Shown: piece after piece, positions 27,113 through 36,074 of the stretch
Position numbering within the stretch: position 1 is the stretch's first letter
Layout of the letters: every line of letters starts with the position of its first letter
Assembly (NCBI RefSeq): GCF_000013865.1
Contig: NC_007948.1
Coordinates: 1,922,001-1,986,000, forward strand
Reading direction: 5' to 3'
DNA from: Polaromonas sp. JS666
GTDB lineage: Bacteria; Pseudomonadota; Gammaproteobacteria; Burkholderiales; Burkholderiaceae_C
DNA: 64,000 nucleotides
Notes under the pieces: generated by a model
Seen by the model: only the letters and a program-made list of their open reading frames with translations
The model's database searches: none
What the model was told of the DNA's origin: nothing
Program-made: the position numbers and the translations under genes

Positions 27113-28180
27113 TTATTTTCCAGGATGTTGATAAGAGAGTCGGGACGGACTGAACAGGGCACGCTTGAGAAAGCTGGTCATGGGGCGTTCAAGCCACAGA
27201 TAGGAAAAGCAACCAGTCACGATCACCAGCAGGCCCACTGCCAGCACAATGACGAGACCGCTCTCCACGCCCAGCCACTTCAGTGCCAGCACGCCCGCCG
27301 GGACCACAAAAGTGTGTGAGAGGTAAATGGAGTAGGAGGCATCTCCCAGGAAGGACAGCGGCGAAGCCATGCGGCTACGCGCTGTCCAGGGTTCCAGCCA
27401 TACCGCACCGAGCACCACCAGGGCCGCCCCCAGGCCCCAGGTGAACAGACGGTCGACCGGCGCGTCCCCGCCCACGGCAAACATGAGAGCTGCACCGGCG
27501 ATCATGGCGAAGGGCCCCATGGCCGGCGCCACCGTTGGGCCAAGCAACAGCACCTGCGCAATGCACACACCGAGGATGAATTCGAACACGATGGAGTTGG
27601 CGTAGAAAGCCAGCGCTACAGACCCGGGAATGTAGCTGCCGGCCAGAAAAATCGCCAGGAATACCAGCAGGCAGAACCTGATGCGTGGTGCACCGAGTGC
27701 CAGGGCCAGTGCAAACACCGCGTAAAAAAGCATCTCGAAATTGAGCGTCCAGCCGACGGGAAGTGTCGGCTGGATGAATCCCCACGGGCTCGTGGCCGGA
27801 ATGAAGAGCAGCGATGCCGCCAGATGGCCGGACTCCACCGACGATCGCGATGCCAGGGTGGGCAGGGCCAGCAGCAGGGCGGCCTTGAGCAGGGTATAAA
27901 ACCAGTACAGCGGCGCGATCCGCAGCAGGCGGCGCTTCATGAAGATCCAGGCGGCCGCCACACGGGCGGCGCTGCTGGACGGCGGTGTGCGGGTGGACAT
28001 GGCCATGACAAAACCGCTGATCACAAAAAAGATGTCCACCCCGGCGGAGCCACCGCTCCAGTGGTGGCTCGGCCCCTGGCCGGTAATGTGAATCGAGATG
28101 GCCTGGGTAATGTGCATCACCACGACCAGCATGGCCGCGATGAACCGCAGGATTTGAACGCCGGTGAACTGCTGGGTCAT
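27113..28180 (-). CDS. Acyltransferase 3 family membrane protein
   Basis: A 355-residue membrane protein with about ten hydrophobic helices. Family motifs are GVQILRFIAAMLVVVMHI with the conserved His, GGSAGVDIFFVISGFVMAMS, and MKRRLLRIAPLYWFYTLLKA. It probably O-acylates the polysaccharide or its precursor at the inner membrane. This is the second acyltransferase of the locus, and the two sequences are clearly different. It lies within the minus-strand glycan operon, two bases from the GT4 gene. Confidence 0.9.
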   Translation of the reverse strand: MTQQFTGVQILRFIAAMLVVVMHITQAISIHITGQGPSHHWSGGSAGVDIFFVISGFVMAMSTRTPPSSSAARVAAAWIFMKRRLLRIAPLYWFYTLLKAALLLALPTLASRSSVESGHLAASLLFIPATSPWGFIQPTLPVGWTLNFEMLFYAVFALALALGAPRIRFCLLVFLAIFLAGSYIPGSVALAFYANSIVFEFILGVCIAQVLLLGPTVAPAMGPFAMIAGAALMFAVGGDAPVDRLFTWGLGAALVVLGAVWLEPWTARSRMASPLSFLGDASYSIYLSHTFVVPAGVLALKWLGVESGLVIVLAVGLLVIVTGCFSYLWLERPMTSFLKRALFSPSRLSYQHPGK

Positions 28181-28226
28181 ACGCGATCTCTGCCGGGCCG
28201 ATCCATGCTGGGGACAGTTTCGTTTC

Positions 28227-29309
28227 TCATGGGGAAACGCCTTGCGCCGGTTGCGAAGGCAGGCCTGTGGGTTCCTTCACGATGCGGCTGGAAATGGGTT
28301 CATGCGCGGGCCGGCGTGCGCGGAGCAAGCCACGTACCAGGCCGGCGGCGTTGAAGCACCAGGAGACCACGGAATAAACCGCTTTGGTTACCGAGCGCTT
28401 GCGCCAGGCCATCAACAGGAAAGGCGCTGCGGCCAGTGCGCAAAACAATCCCAGACTGGCAGCCCCGGACACGGGCCAGAAGGGCACGCTGAGCAACACG
28501 GCCCACCAGGCCAGAACGGCCAGGTAAAGCCGCAACTCGCGCAGGCCCTTCACCACCAATGGCAGGCGCGGCTGGCCGGCCGCGGCGCGGACCAGTTCGC
28601 CCAGGCCGCAGACATAACGGCTGCGCCAGCGCCGCATCAGCAGGTCGTAGGGCGGCGCATCATGCCCAAAGTGATAGGCCGCATCCACCGGCAGGCGCCA
28701 GAGCTGCCAGCCCAGGGCACGCAGGCGCACGGCCAGGTCAAATTCTTCATAGCTGTGCAGGTTGCGGTCCGAGAAGTACCCTGCGGCCTCGATCGCACTG
28801 CGCCGGTACAGGCCACCGCCGTCGAGCCGGTCGACCCTGCCCGGCGACAGGTGAGCGGACTTACGCTCCCCGCGCGACAGGTATTCCAGGCTGTGGTTGT
28901 TTTGTTCGACGAGGCGGCCACCGACACCGGCAATATGGGGGTGTTCCAGAAGGAAGTCGAGCGCCCGTTCCAGAAAACCTTCGAGCATCTGCATGTCGCC
29001 GTCAAGGATATAGACAAACTCGCCGTGCGAGTGCTGGTAACCCAGTTGTGGGCCGGCACCGCAGCAACGTTCACTGGCATGGGCAAACTGCACGATGCGG
29101 ATCGGATAAGGCCGCGCCCGTTCCACCGTGCGGTCCGTGGAGCACGAGTCTGCGAGCACCACCTCGCCACCGATGGCGGCCACCGCGTGCAGGGCGCTTT
29201 TCACGGTCGCCACGATGTGCTTTTCTTCATTCAGCGCCTTGATGATGACGGATACGCGGCATGCCGGCGCACCTGCGTGAAGTGTTTGCCAGGAAGTTTC
29301 TGCTTTCAT
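28227..29309 (-). CDS. Glycosyltransferase family 2 with C-terminal membrane segments
   Basis: A 360-residue GT-A enzyme. The N-terminal domain has VSVIIKALNEEKHI, the donor Asp in VLADSCSTDRT, and the metal-binding DxD in YILDGDMQM, with YEEFDLAVRLRALGW as the catalytic acidic region. Two or three hydrophobic helices at about residues 265-330 anchor it to the membrane. It adds one sugar to the repeat unit. It lies six bases downstream of the other GT2 gene. Confidence 0.9.
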   Translation of the reverse strand: MKAETSWQTLHAGAPACRVSVIIKALNEEKHIVATVKSALHAVAAIGGEVVLADSCSTDRTVERARPYPIRIVQFAHASERCCGAGPQLGYQHSHGEFVYILDGDMQMLEGFLERALDFLLEHPHIAGVGGRLVEQNNHSLEYLSRGERKSAHLSPGRVDRLDGGGLYRRSAIEAAGYFSDRNLHSYEEFDLAVRLRALGWQLWRLPVDAAYHFGHDAPPYDLLMRRWRSRYVCGLGELVRAAAGQPRLPLVVKGLRELRLYLAVLAWWAVLLSVPFWPVSGAASLGLFCALAAAPFLLMAWRKRSVTKAVYSVVSWCFNAAGLVRGLLRARRPAHEPISSRIVKEPTGLPSQPAQGVSP

Positions 29310-29315
29310 TTTTTC

Positions 29316-30290
29316 TTATCCTCCATCGGCGACATCGACCGCCCGGGCAGCACGGCGTATGCGCCAGAGTTGCCAGTTCCTGACCAGCAGTCCCGGGAAA
29401 AAACAGGCCATGGCTGCGGTCATCCACCAGCGTTTGGTGCTGGCGGCGCGGCGACCCTGAATGAGCCAGCGCAAGCCCTCGAGGCGCCTGCCCGACGCCA
29501 GCGCCTGGCGCGCCAGTGTCACTTCCTGCTGGGCCACCAGCCATAACGCGGACTTGCGTCTGGCCTCGGGCATGGCGCCGCCCAGCGCGCGTTCTTTCAT
29601 GCGTTGCAGGAAGGGGGGCATGGTCAATGCCGCGTGGTGTGCCGTCAGGCTGCCCGCCACCGCCGTACGGTAGGCCATCATGGGCGCCCGGGCCAGCGCA
29701 ATGGGTGACTGCTCGGCCAGCCGGAACCAGAGGTCCAGGTCTTCCCCATGGGATTCGCCGGGTGCAAAGCAGGGCTGCATGCGCTGAAGCAGCGCGGTCC
29801 GCACGGCGATGGCGCTGGTGCACAGCGACGGGCCGCTCATCCATCGCAAAGCCAGGTCAGTAATCAGCTCCACGTCGGGTGATTCTGCCGGGACGGACCA
29901 GCGCGGCGGCCAGATGCCGTCACGGTGCGGCGCAGACACAAAGTTGGTGGCCAGGATGTCTGCTGCCGGACAAGTCTGATGGGCCAGCAGCAGGGTCGCC
30001 AGATAGCGGGGATGGTGCCAGTCATCAGCGTCCAGAAACGCTACCCACTCGCCGCGCGCCAGTTCTATGCCTTTGTTGCGCGCCGCCGAAACACCTGCAT
30101 TGGCCTGCTGCACCAGCCGTACGCGAGGGTCGTCGGCGACCGCCGCGACCAGATCGGCTCCGCCGTCGCTGGAGCCGTCGTCGACAACAATGACCTCGAA
30201 GTCCATGAAGGTCTGGGCCAGCACGGAATCAAGGGTGCTCTGGATGTAAGGCGCCTTGTTGTAAAGCGGAATGACGATGGAAAATTTCAT
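29316..30290 (-). CDS. Glycosyltransferase family 2
   Basis: A 324-residue GT-A enzyme: FSIVIPLYNKAPYI at the start, VIVVDDGSSDGG, AGVSAARNKGIELARG, the DxD in VAFLDADDWHHP, and ESHGEDLDLWFRLAEQ, where an acidic residue serves as catalytic base in inverting GT2 enzymes. A hydrophobic segment near the C-terminus could associate with the membrane. The start is the ATG at 30290, which overlaps the stop of the polymerase gene (ATGA); the frame is open far upstream but without homology. Confidence 0.92.
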   Translation of the reverse strand: MKFSIVIPLYNKAPYIQSTLDSVLAQTFMDFEVIVVDDGSSDGGADLVAAVADDPRVRLVQQANAGVSAARNKGIELARGEWVAFLDADDWHHPRYLATLLLAHQTCPAADILATNFVSAPHRDGIWPPRWSVPAESPDVELITDLALRWMSGPSLCTSAIAVRTALLQRMQPCFAPGESHGEDLDLWFRLAEQSPIALARAPMMAYRTAVAGSLTAHHAALTMPPFLQRMKERALGGAMPEARRKSALWLVAQQEVTLARQALASGRRLEGLRWLIQGRRAASTKRWWMTAAMACFFPGLLVRNWQLWRIRRAARAVDVADGG

Positions 30291-31771
30291 GGTCTGGCGC
30301 GGGCGGAAGCCAACCCGTCTTTGGCGGTGGAAAAACCTGCATGCGCACGGCTGCGCGCCGCTTGTACTTTGGTAACTCGGGCAACGCGGGCCTCGTTGGC
30401 GGCGGCCGCCAGCGTCATCAGCAGCAGCACATGGGTCACCAGTTCGGGGCCGTAGCCAAACAGCAGCAGCGGGACCTCGCTCATGGCTCGCAGGGCCAAG
30501 GCGACGAATAGCGCCAGCGTGAGCCCGCCGCTGGCGCGTGCATAGCGCAGCGAGAGCACCAGCAGGATCACTGCATAAAGCACCAGGGCCGTCGCCCCGA
30601 CCGTGCCGGAGCGCGACAGCGTATCCATGAACTGGTTGTGTGCGTGCGTCGCGTTGGGCATGCCGATGCTCGCCCGGAAGCTGGCGTCCCATAAGGTGGG
30701 CCCGTAACCGAACACGGGGTTACGGCGCCACTCCTCGTAGGCGATCGCCCATATTTGGTCCCGTCCCGTCAGGGAGGCGAGCTGGGCCCCCTCGGCGCTG
30801 GCAAAAAAGCTGCTGAGCCTGGCGTCCAGTTCACCAAACATCAACAACACGGCGAGGGCCGAGACCCCGGCCATGAACACCAGCAGGGAGACGACACCTA
30901 CTTCGGGATGCAAGGGGTCACCAACACGGCGCCAGAAGGACGGGCCTTGCCGCACGACGAGGAGGCAGAGCGAACAGACCACAAACGCAATCCACGCGGT
31001 TTTTGACTGGGCCAGCAGCAGCACCGCCAACCCGAGGGCCCACGCCAGCCGGGTAAGCCACGCGCGCTCGAAGGGGCGCGCGAGCAGGCACAGCAAACCG
31101 AGCTGGGCCAGTACGCCCAGGGAGACCGCGTGCGCCGCGAGGCCCGCCAGGCGCGGTACGCCCGGCAGAAAGCCCTGCGTGTAGGAACTGTCCAGCACCA
31201 GGCTGGGCTTTAGCGGGATCAGGAGCAGGCCGGCGGCCATGAACAGCAGCAGCGCGTTGCGCGCCGCCCTCAGGGCAAGATCGCGTTCCATGCCAGTGAT
31301 CAGTATGGCGGCAATCCCTATCACCAGCGGGTAGACGTAGTCGTGCGACAGGTGCGGGTGCGCGCCGAGCAGGGCAGGGGCGGCTACCGTTGCGGCCCAG
31401 AAAAAAATGAAGGACACCAGTATCACCGGCGGTGCCGGCGTAGCTTTTCCGCGATTGAGGAAGCGGGTGACGATGCGCTCGCCTGCAATGGTCAGCAGCA
31501 GCAGCGACATCAAGGGTTGCGCCAGGCGCACCAGCGGGTGGCGCACCAGCACGGCAGGTTCGGTCAGGCTCAGCGCATGGACAGACAGGTCGCGGCCGGA
31601 GAGCAGGTTGCTCATTGCCACCATCAGCAGCATGGCATAGAAAATCACATGCATGTAGCCGTGGGACTGGCGCTCTGTCAATTGGACGGCGCCCGCCATG
31701 CCCGCACTCGCGGACAGCGCCGCCAGGACGGCGCCGGTGACGAGGATGGCAATGGTAATGGCTTGTTCCAT
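30287..31771 (-). CDS. O-antigen ligase/polymerase family membrane protein (Wzy-like)
   Basis: A 494-residue protein with eleven to twelve hydrophobic helices and one long periplasmic loop around residues 310-390. The loop contains LTGRDQIWAIAYEEWRRNPVFGYGP and NATHAHNQFMDTLSRSGTVG, the Wzy_C/WaaL signature with its Arg and His residues. Because the locus has a flippase, chain-length protein and export pore, polymerisation of repeat units (Wzy) is more likely than ligation to lipid A. It overlaps the GT2 gene by four bases. Confidence 0.87.
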   Translation of the reverse strand: MEQAITIAILVTGAVLAALSASAGMAGAVQLTERQSHGYMHVIFYAMLLMVAMSNLLSGRDLSVHALSLTEPAVLVRHPLVRLAQPLMSLLLLTIAGERIVTRFLNRGKATPAPPVILVSFIFFWAATVAAPALLGAHPHLSHDYVYPLVIGIAAILITGMERDLALRAARNALLLFMAAGLLLIPLKPSLVLDSSYTQGFLPGVPRLAGLAAHAVSLGVLAQLGLLCLLARPFERAWLTRLAWALGLAVLLLAQSKTAWIAFVVCSLCLLVVRQGPSFWRRVGDPLHPEVGVVSLLVFMAGVSALAVLLMFGELDARLSSFFASAEGAQLASLTGRDQIWAIAYEEWRRNPVFGYGPTLWDASFRASIGMPNATHAHNQFMDTLSRSGTVGATALVLYAVILLVLSLRYARASGGLTLALFVALALRAMSEVPLLLFGYGPELVTHVLLLMTLAAAANEARVARVTKVQAARSRAHAGFSTAKDGLASARARP

Positions 31772-31793
31772 GGTGGTTTATCCCGGAGTTACC

Positions 31794-33317
31794 TCAGAGG
31801 CGCTGTTCGCCGAGGGGCTCTGCAAGCGGTGATGCAGGTGTTGCGCCGAGGTGGCCGGCCAGTCCCGGGAAGAACCGGCTGAGCATACCGGCGGTTTGAT
31901 CACCCAGCGCCTGCGGGCGCACGGCGACGAGCAAGGCCATGACAAGCAGGACCATCAGCGTGCTGGCTGCCAGCGACAGCAGCGGCATGTCAAACCGCGC
32001 GACGGCATGCTGACCCGCGAGCGCAGCCGCGGCGCACAAGGCGCTGAGCAGCAGGCCGCGCGCTGCATGGGGCAGCAGGGCGGTCCAGGGCAGCTGTACC
32101 GCCCGGAAAGCGGCCGTGCCCACGACCAGTGCGCGCAGTACCAGCAGCGCAGCTGCAACGGCTGCGGCCGCATGGATTCCCTGTGCGGCATAGAGGTAAA
32201 AGCCCAAAGCGCCCAGGACCACAAGCGGCAGCTGCAGCGCAAATTCATGGTGCTTGCGCCCGGTATTCCAGAGTACGGGGGTCGACAGGCCCCACACCAC
32301 ATACGCCGGCATGCTCAAAAACAAAATCCCCAGCACCCAGGCCGCGTCGCTCCACTGGGGGCCGTACAGCAGCCGCACCAGATCCGCTGAAATGAGCGCG
32401 AGAAATACAAAGGCTGGAAGACCCAAAACGAAAACGGTGGCCAGCATCTGAAGATAGGCCCGGCCAAGCCTTTGCAGGTCGCCCTGCAACCGTGCACCAG
32501 CCGCCAGGAATGCGGGCTGCAGTGCGCCGAGCAGCAGGGTGTTCGGCATGGTGGCCAGGTTGTAAGCCACGTTGTAAAGACCCAGTGCCTGGGCATTGAG
32601 CAGGCGCCCTATCAGTACCCGGTCAAGATTGTTGAGCAGCCAGTTGACGATGTTGGTGGCAAACACGGCGCGGCCGGTGCCCACAGCGGCCGCCGCATCG
32701 GGGTACCAGAAAAGCGGGCGCACGGCATGCGGTTTCAGTGCATAGCTGGCCACCAGCAGCACGCCGGACTGCACCAGCCACGCGGCCACCAGCGAGGCGG
32801 CGCCCCACCCCAGCAAGGCCATGGGCACACCTACCGCCACATAGCCCGCGGCGTAGCTGCCCACCTGAATCAGTCCGACGGCCTTGAAGTTGAGGTCGCG
32901 CTGCAGCAGGTAGCTTGACGGCGCAGCCGCTGCGGCGAGCAGGCAGGCCAGCGAGAGCCATTCAACGACGGCTTGTGCGCGTGGTTCCCTGAAATAGACG
33001 GCCAGCAGGGGAGCCAGAAAATACACGGCGAGCGTCGTCAGCGCGCCCACGATCAACTGCCAGGTCCATGCAAAGCGGATGTCCTCCTCGCTCAATGTTT
33101 CCCGCTGCAGCAGGCTCCAGCTGAAGCCGAAGCCGGAAAAAAAGGTCGCAAAGGTCAGCACCACCATGCCGATGGCGAACACGCCGAAGATATCCGGGCC
33201 CAGCGTACGGGCGAGCACCACCTGCGCCACCAGTTGCAGCGCAAAGCGGGCACCGGTGGAGACGGCACTCCATTTCACCGCAGCCACACCGGGCCGGCCG
33301 AGTCCGCCCGTGCTCAT
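31794..33317 (-). CDS. Polysaccharide flippase (Wzx/lipopolysaccharide biosynthesis family)
   Basis: A 507-residue membrane protein with about fourteen hydrophobic helices, the layout of the MOP-superfamily flippases. The N-terminus AAVKWSAVSTGARFALQLVAQVVLARTLGPDIFGVFAI is characteristic of the Polysacc_synt_3/WzxC-like branch. It moves lipid-linked repeat units across the inner membrane for polymerisation. Its ATG shares one base with the TGA of the small upstream gene, indicating tight coupling. It is followed 22 bases later by the polymerase gene. Confidence 0.9.
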   Translation of the reverse strand: MSTGGLGRPGVAAVKWSAVSTGARFALQLVAQVVLARTLGPDIFGVFAIGMVVLTFATFFSGFGFSWSLLQRETLSEEDIRFAWTWQLIVGALTTLAVYFLAPLLAVYFREPRAQAVVEWLSLACLLAAAAAPSSYLLQRDLNFKAVGLIQVGSYAAGYVAVGVPMALLGWGAASLVAAWLVQSGVLLVASYALKPHAVRPLFWYPDAAAAVGTGRAVFATNIVNWLLNNLDRVLIGRLLNAQALGLYNVAYNLATMPNTLLLGALQPAFLAAGARLQGDLQRLGRAYLQMLATVFVLGLPAFVFLALISADLVRLLYGPQWSDAAWVLGILFLSMPAYVVWGLSTPVLWNTGRKHHEFALQLPLVVLGALGFYLYAAQGIHAAAAVAAALLVLRALVVGTAAFRAVQLPWTALLPHAARGLLLSALCAAAALAGQHAVARFDMPLLSLAASTLMVLLVMALLVAVRPQALGDQTAGMLSRFFPGLAGHLGATPASPLAEPLGEQRL

Positions 33318-33646
33318 CAGGGTCTGCCTGAGCCACGTCGCCGCAAGGCAATAGCGCCCATCAACACCAGCGTGATGAGCAGCGTGGCATAGGGGTTGTC
33401 TTCGGAATCCCCGGCGGTTGATTCATGGGCGGTGGATGGCGGCGGGGGCCTGCGGCTTTGCCCTTCCGAAAGTTTTGTATTGATCTTGATGTTTTGGGCT
33501 TCGCGCTGCCGTGCGACTCGCGCAGCGGCATCGCTTGTCAGGGTGTGGGGGGCGGAACCCACCGGGGTGGCGGCGAAAGCGGAAACGGAAACGGAAGCGG
33601 AAGCAATGCAGACGTTCAGAACGACTGTAAGCAAGGCGCGGTACAT
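33317..33646 (-). CDS. Small secreted protein with C-terminal membrane anchor and Arg cluster
   Basis: A 109-residue protein I do not recognise by family. It has a signal peptide (about 1-26, ending SAFAAT), a short polar Pro-rich middle, then DNPYATLLITLVLMGAIAL followed by RRRGSGRP. A single C-terminal helix capped by an Arg cluster is the shape of sorting tails recognised by exosortase-type enzymes, but a PEP motif is absent. AGGGGAAAA lies upstream of the ATG at 33646. Its stop overlaps the flippase start, so it belongs to the glycan operon. It may be a small export or assembly factor. Confidence 0.65.
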   Translation of the reverse strand: MYRALLTVVLNVCIASASVSVSAFAATPVGSAPHTLTSDAAARVARQREAQNIKINTKLSEGQSRRPPPPSTAHESTAGDSEDNPYATLLITLVLMGAIALRRRGSGRP

Positions 33647-33801
33647 GATTTTTCCCCTGTTGGCGCAAATATGAAGTTTGTTGTGCAGTGCAGCAATTGG
33701 CAATAGTCCGATCGGCTCATGAGCGTTTGTGCTTGAGAGACCGCGGGCGGGAACCTGTGCCGTGTGTCTGCCTCGTGACATCGTGAGGTGCGTGATGAGG
33801 C

Positions 33802-34905
33802 TCAGGCAACTGCCGCGGGCTGAGCGGGCTCGTTTGGCCTGCTGCGCAGGCCTGGCCGCGGAGGAATATCCGGGCCGGCCTCGTAGCCCTCGGGATTGGT
33901 TTGCTGCCAGCGCCATGAGTCACGGCACATGTCGTCAAGCGTGCGTGTTGCGCGCCAGCCCAGTACGGCCTCGGCCAGCGACACATCGGCGTAATACTGG
34001 GCCACATCACCGGCCCGGCGCGGCGCGAATTCAAAGGGCACGCGCCGGCCGCTCGCACGCTCAAACGCGCTCAGGACCTCCAGTACGCTCACTCCCTTGC
34101 CGGTGCCCAGATTGACCGTAAAACTCTGGTGGCGTGTCAGCAGCGCCTGCACGGCGGCCACATGGCCCTCGGCCAGATCCATCACATGCAGGTAGTCGCG
34201 CACGCCCGTTCCGTCGGGCGTCAGGTAGTCATCGCCAAACACCTGCAACCTGGCGCGTTTGCCGACGGCCACCTGGGTCACATAAGGCATCAGGTTGTTG
34301 GGCGTTCCGCGCGGGTTTTCGCCGATCAGGCCGCTGGGGTGCGCACCCACCGGGTTGAAGTAACGCAGCACGCCCACGCGCCAGGCCGGATCGGCCGCGC
34401 CCAGGGACGCCAGGATGTCTTCACACATCAGCTTGGTCTGGGCATAGGGACTCTCGGGCGCACACGGGAACTGCTCATGGATGGGAACGCTGGCCGGATC
34501 GCCGTACACCGTGGCGCTGGAGGAAAAAACCACTGAGCGGCAAGCGCTTGTCTCCATGGCCTGCAGCAGGCTCACCAGGCCCCCGACGTTATTGCTGTAG
34601 TACTTGAGCGGCTGTTGAACACTTTCACCGACCGCCTTGACGCCGGCAAAGTGGATGACGGCTTCACATGCGTAGTGGCGCAATACCTCGGCCACAAAAC
34701 CGGCATGCAGGACATCGCCCCGCTCACGCACGACGCGTTGTCCTGTCAGCTGCTGCAGCCTGTCCAGCACCGCCGGATGGCTGTTCGAGAAGTTGTCGAG
34801 AATGACCGGTTGGTAGCCCGCATCGATCAGGGCTGCAAAGGTATGGCTGCCGATATAGCCGGCACCCCCGGTCAACAGGATGGTGGTGGTTTTTTCCAAA
34901 GTCAT
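33802..34905 (-). CDS. galE: UDP-glucose 4-epimerase
   Basis: A 367-residue extended SDR. The Rossmann motif ILLTGGAGYIGSHTF, FAGVKAVGESVQQPLKYY, catalytic Ser in VVFSSSATVYG, Tyr-x3-Lys in SPYAQTKLMCE, and LRYFNPVGAHPSG all match GalE. It interconverts UDP-glucose and UDP-galactose, supplying UDP-Gal for the polysaccharide. A 30-residue Pro/Arg-rich tail extends past the usual end. The start is at MTLEKTTTILLTGG; an ATG 30 bases upstream is possible. It heads the minus-strand glycan gene series with a 155-base gap before the small anchored protein. Confidence 0.93.
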   Translation of the reverse strand: MTLEKTTTILLTGGAGYIGSHTFAALIDAGYQPVILDNFSNSHPAVLDRLQQLTGQRVVRERGDVLHAGFVAEVLRHYACEAVIHFAGVKAVGESVQQPLKYYSNNVGGLVSLLQAMETSACRSVVFSSSATVYGDPASVPIHEQFPCAPESPYAQTKLMCEDILASLGAADPAWRVGVLRYFNPVGAHPSGLIGENPRGTPNNLMPYVTQVAVGKRARLQVFGDDYLTPDGTGVRDYLHVMDLAEGHVAAVQALLTRHQSFTVNLGTGKGVSVLEVLSAFERASGRRVPFEFAPRRAGDVAQYYADVSLAEAVLGWRATRTLDDMCRDSWRWQQTNPEGYEAGPDIPPRPGLRSRPNEPAQPAAVA

Positions 34906-35034
34906 TCCAGGTAGCCGGAAAGCTGGCGGATTCATCGGTCGGGGCAAATTGCACCTACTGGACGGAAAGCCTTGCCGTGCCGGCACGGGTTAAAAAACGA
35001 AGCAGGAACAAAAAGAAACGGAGGCAATGAAGCC

Positions 35035-35202
35035 ATGAAAGAAGGGCGACACACGCTGCTGCTTGATGCGGCGAACAGCTGCAAGTCGCAACGTGTGGTG
35101 GCAGCGAGCAGCAGCGCCGTCTCCCAATTGCTTTCAGTATCTCCAGCGGAGACGCGAGTAATGTCGGTGCTGTCCGACTCGGTGCGTGGGACGGATGCCT
35201 GA
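35035..35202 (+). CDS. Possible small protein (55 residues), unrecognised
   Basis: An ATG ten bases after GGAGG opens a 55-codon frame (MKEGRHTLLLDAANSCKSQR and on, ending SVRGTDA). It is Ser/Ala-rich with no membrane segment. The good ribosome-binding site is the only support, and no family is recognised. Confidence 0.25.
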   Translation: MKEGRHTLLLDAANSCKSQRVVAASSSAVSQLLSVSPAETRVMSVLSDSVRGTDA

Positions 35203-35519
35203 ATTTGCCGTGTTCCCGCGAAAGCGTTTCCAATCGTTTTTTTCGCACGACCATGAACGACCGCATGGGGGGGTGTGTCCAGTCCTTCACGCAGGCCCAC
35301 GCAGACCCTGGAAGGCCTTTTTGGGCCGTTACGCGGAAAGATGACGGGTGGGCAGGGGCGAGTAGCCTGGTTCAGGCCACGGAAAGTAACAAAGATTTTT
35401 TGACGCCGAAGCTGCTTTGAGGCGCTGCTTTGTTTGTCATGCGGCCCGGGCCAAGCCGCGTGGGCACGGCACCAGCCAGCCAGGCCCTGGCCTGTCGGCC
35501 GGTGCAGACTTGTTTAAAC

Positions 35520-35684
35520 CTAGTGTGGTGTTGCACGCTATCCGGCACCTAAAACCGCGTCTTTTCGTCCATGGCGGCGTTGCAAATCCGCGCAATAGCG
35601 GGGCTATTGCTGTGGTTTGCGCCTTGCCCTGACCAAAAATCCATCGGTTTTATGGGTGCCGTCAAGCATGCAACACCACACTAG
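35520..35684. mobile_element. 165-bp fold-back element with terminal inverted repeats (MITE-like)
   Basis: The ends are CTAGTGTGGTGTTGCAcGC and the complement of GCATGCAACACCACACTAG, 19 bases with one mismatch. The interior is also an imperfect palindrome: CTAAAACCG near the left answers CGGTTTTA on the right, and GCAATAGC-ggg-GCTATTGC forms the centre. AAAC occurs directly outside both ends, a possible 4-bp target duplication. No coding capacity. The whole transcript would fold into one long hairpin. Confidence 0.8.
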
Positions 35685-36051
35685 AAACTGCAGTTGACCG
35701 CTCGTAAACTTCAGGAAAGCCGCATGTCCATTGACTTTCCCCTCTTCGATGGCGTTTACCTTCTGGGTGACAGCGCTATGCGCCCGATTGCACCATGCTC
35801 GGCGCGCCATGCTGCGTTGCTCCGCCTTGTGGGCAGCAGCCCACTGCGTTGTCACCCTTGCAGGGCGCGGCTCAGTCGCAGTCTGAGCCTGTTCGCGCTG
35901 TCCACTGGCACGCAGGTGCCAGCGGAGCCGCAGCGCTCACCCTTGCCTGGCACGCCGATCACGGCGCACTCGGACGCATCCAACTGCCGTTTCCAGGTTA
36001 AAGCGGCCCTGGCGGGGCGCCGCCCGCATGACCAAAGGCCCGGGTTGGAGA

Positions 36052-36069
36052 CTGCGCCCGAAGGCGCAG
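36052..36069 (-). terminator. Hairpin downstream of the ETF-ubiquinone oxidoreductase gene
   Basis: CTGCGCC and GGCGCAG pair around a CGAA loop five bases past the stop codon. No T-run follows, so it may be a 3'-end stabiliser rather than an intrinsic terminator. Confidence 0.45.
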
Positions 36070-36074
36070 GGCGC

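Larger units (their letters stand above)
34906..36074. other. Long gene-poor interval upstream of galE
   Basis: About 1.17 kb without a convincing long gene. It contains a possible 55-codon ORF (35035-35202), a 165-base fold-back element (35520-35684) and a short hairpin after the etf gene (36052-36069). Otherwise I see only frames without recognisable products. An ORF reading leftward from 35855 runs into the fold-back element and could be a relic. Confidence 0.6.

Noticed and set aside
30291..30692. N-terminal extension of the GT2 gene
   Set aside because: The extra 134 codons lie opposite the C-terminal coding part of the polymerase gene and show no homology. The ATG at 30290 starts a typical GT2 N-terminus.
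35604..35855. 83-codon minus-strand frame running into the fold-back element
   Set aside because: No recognisable product and no upstream continuation. It could be a gene relic but there is not enough evidence to call it.
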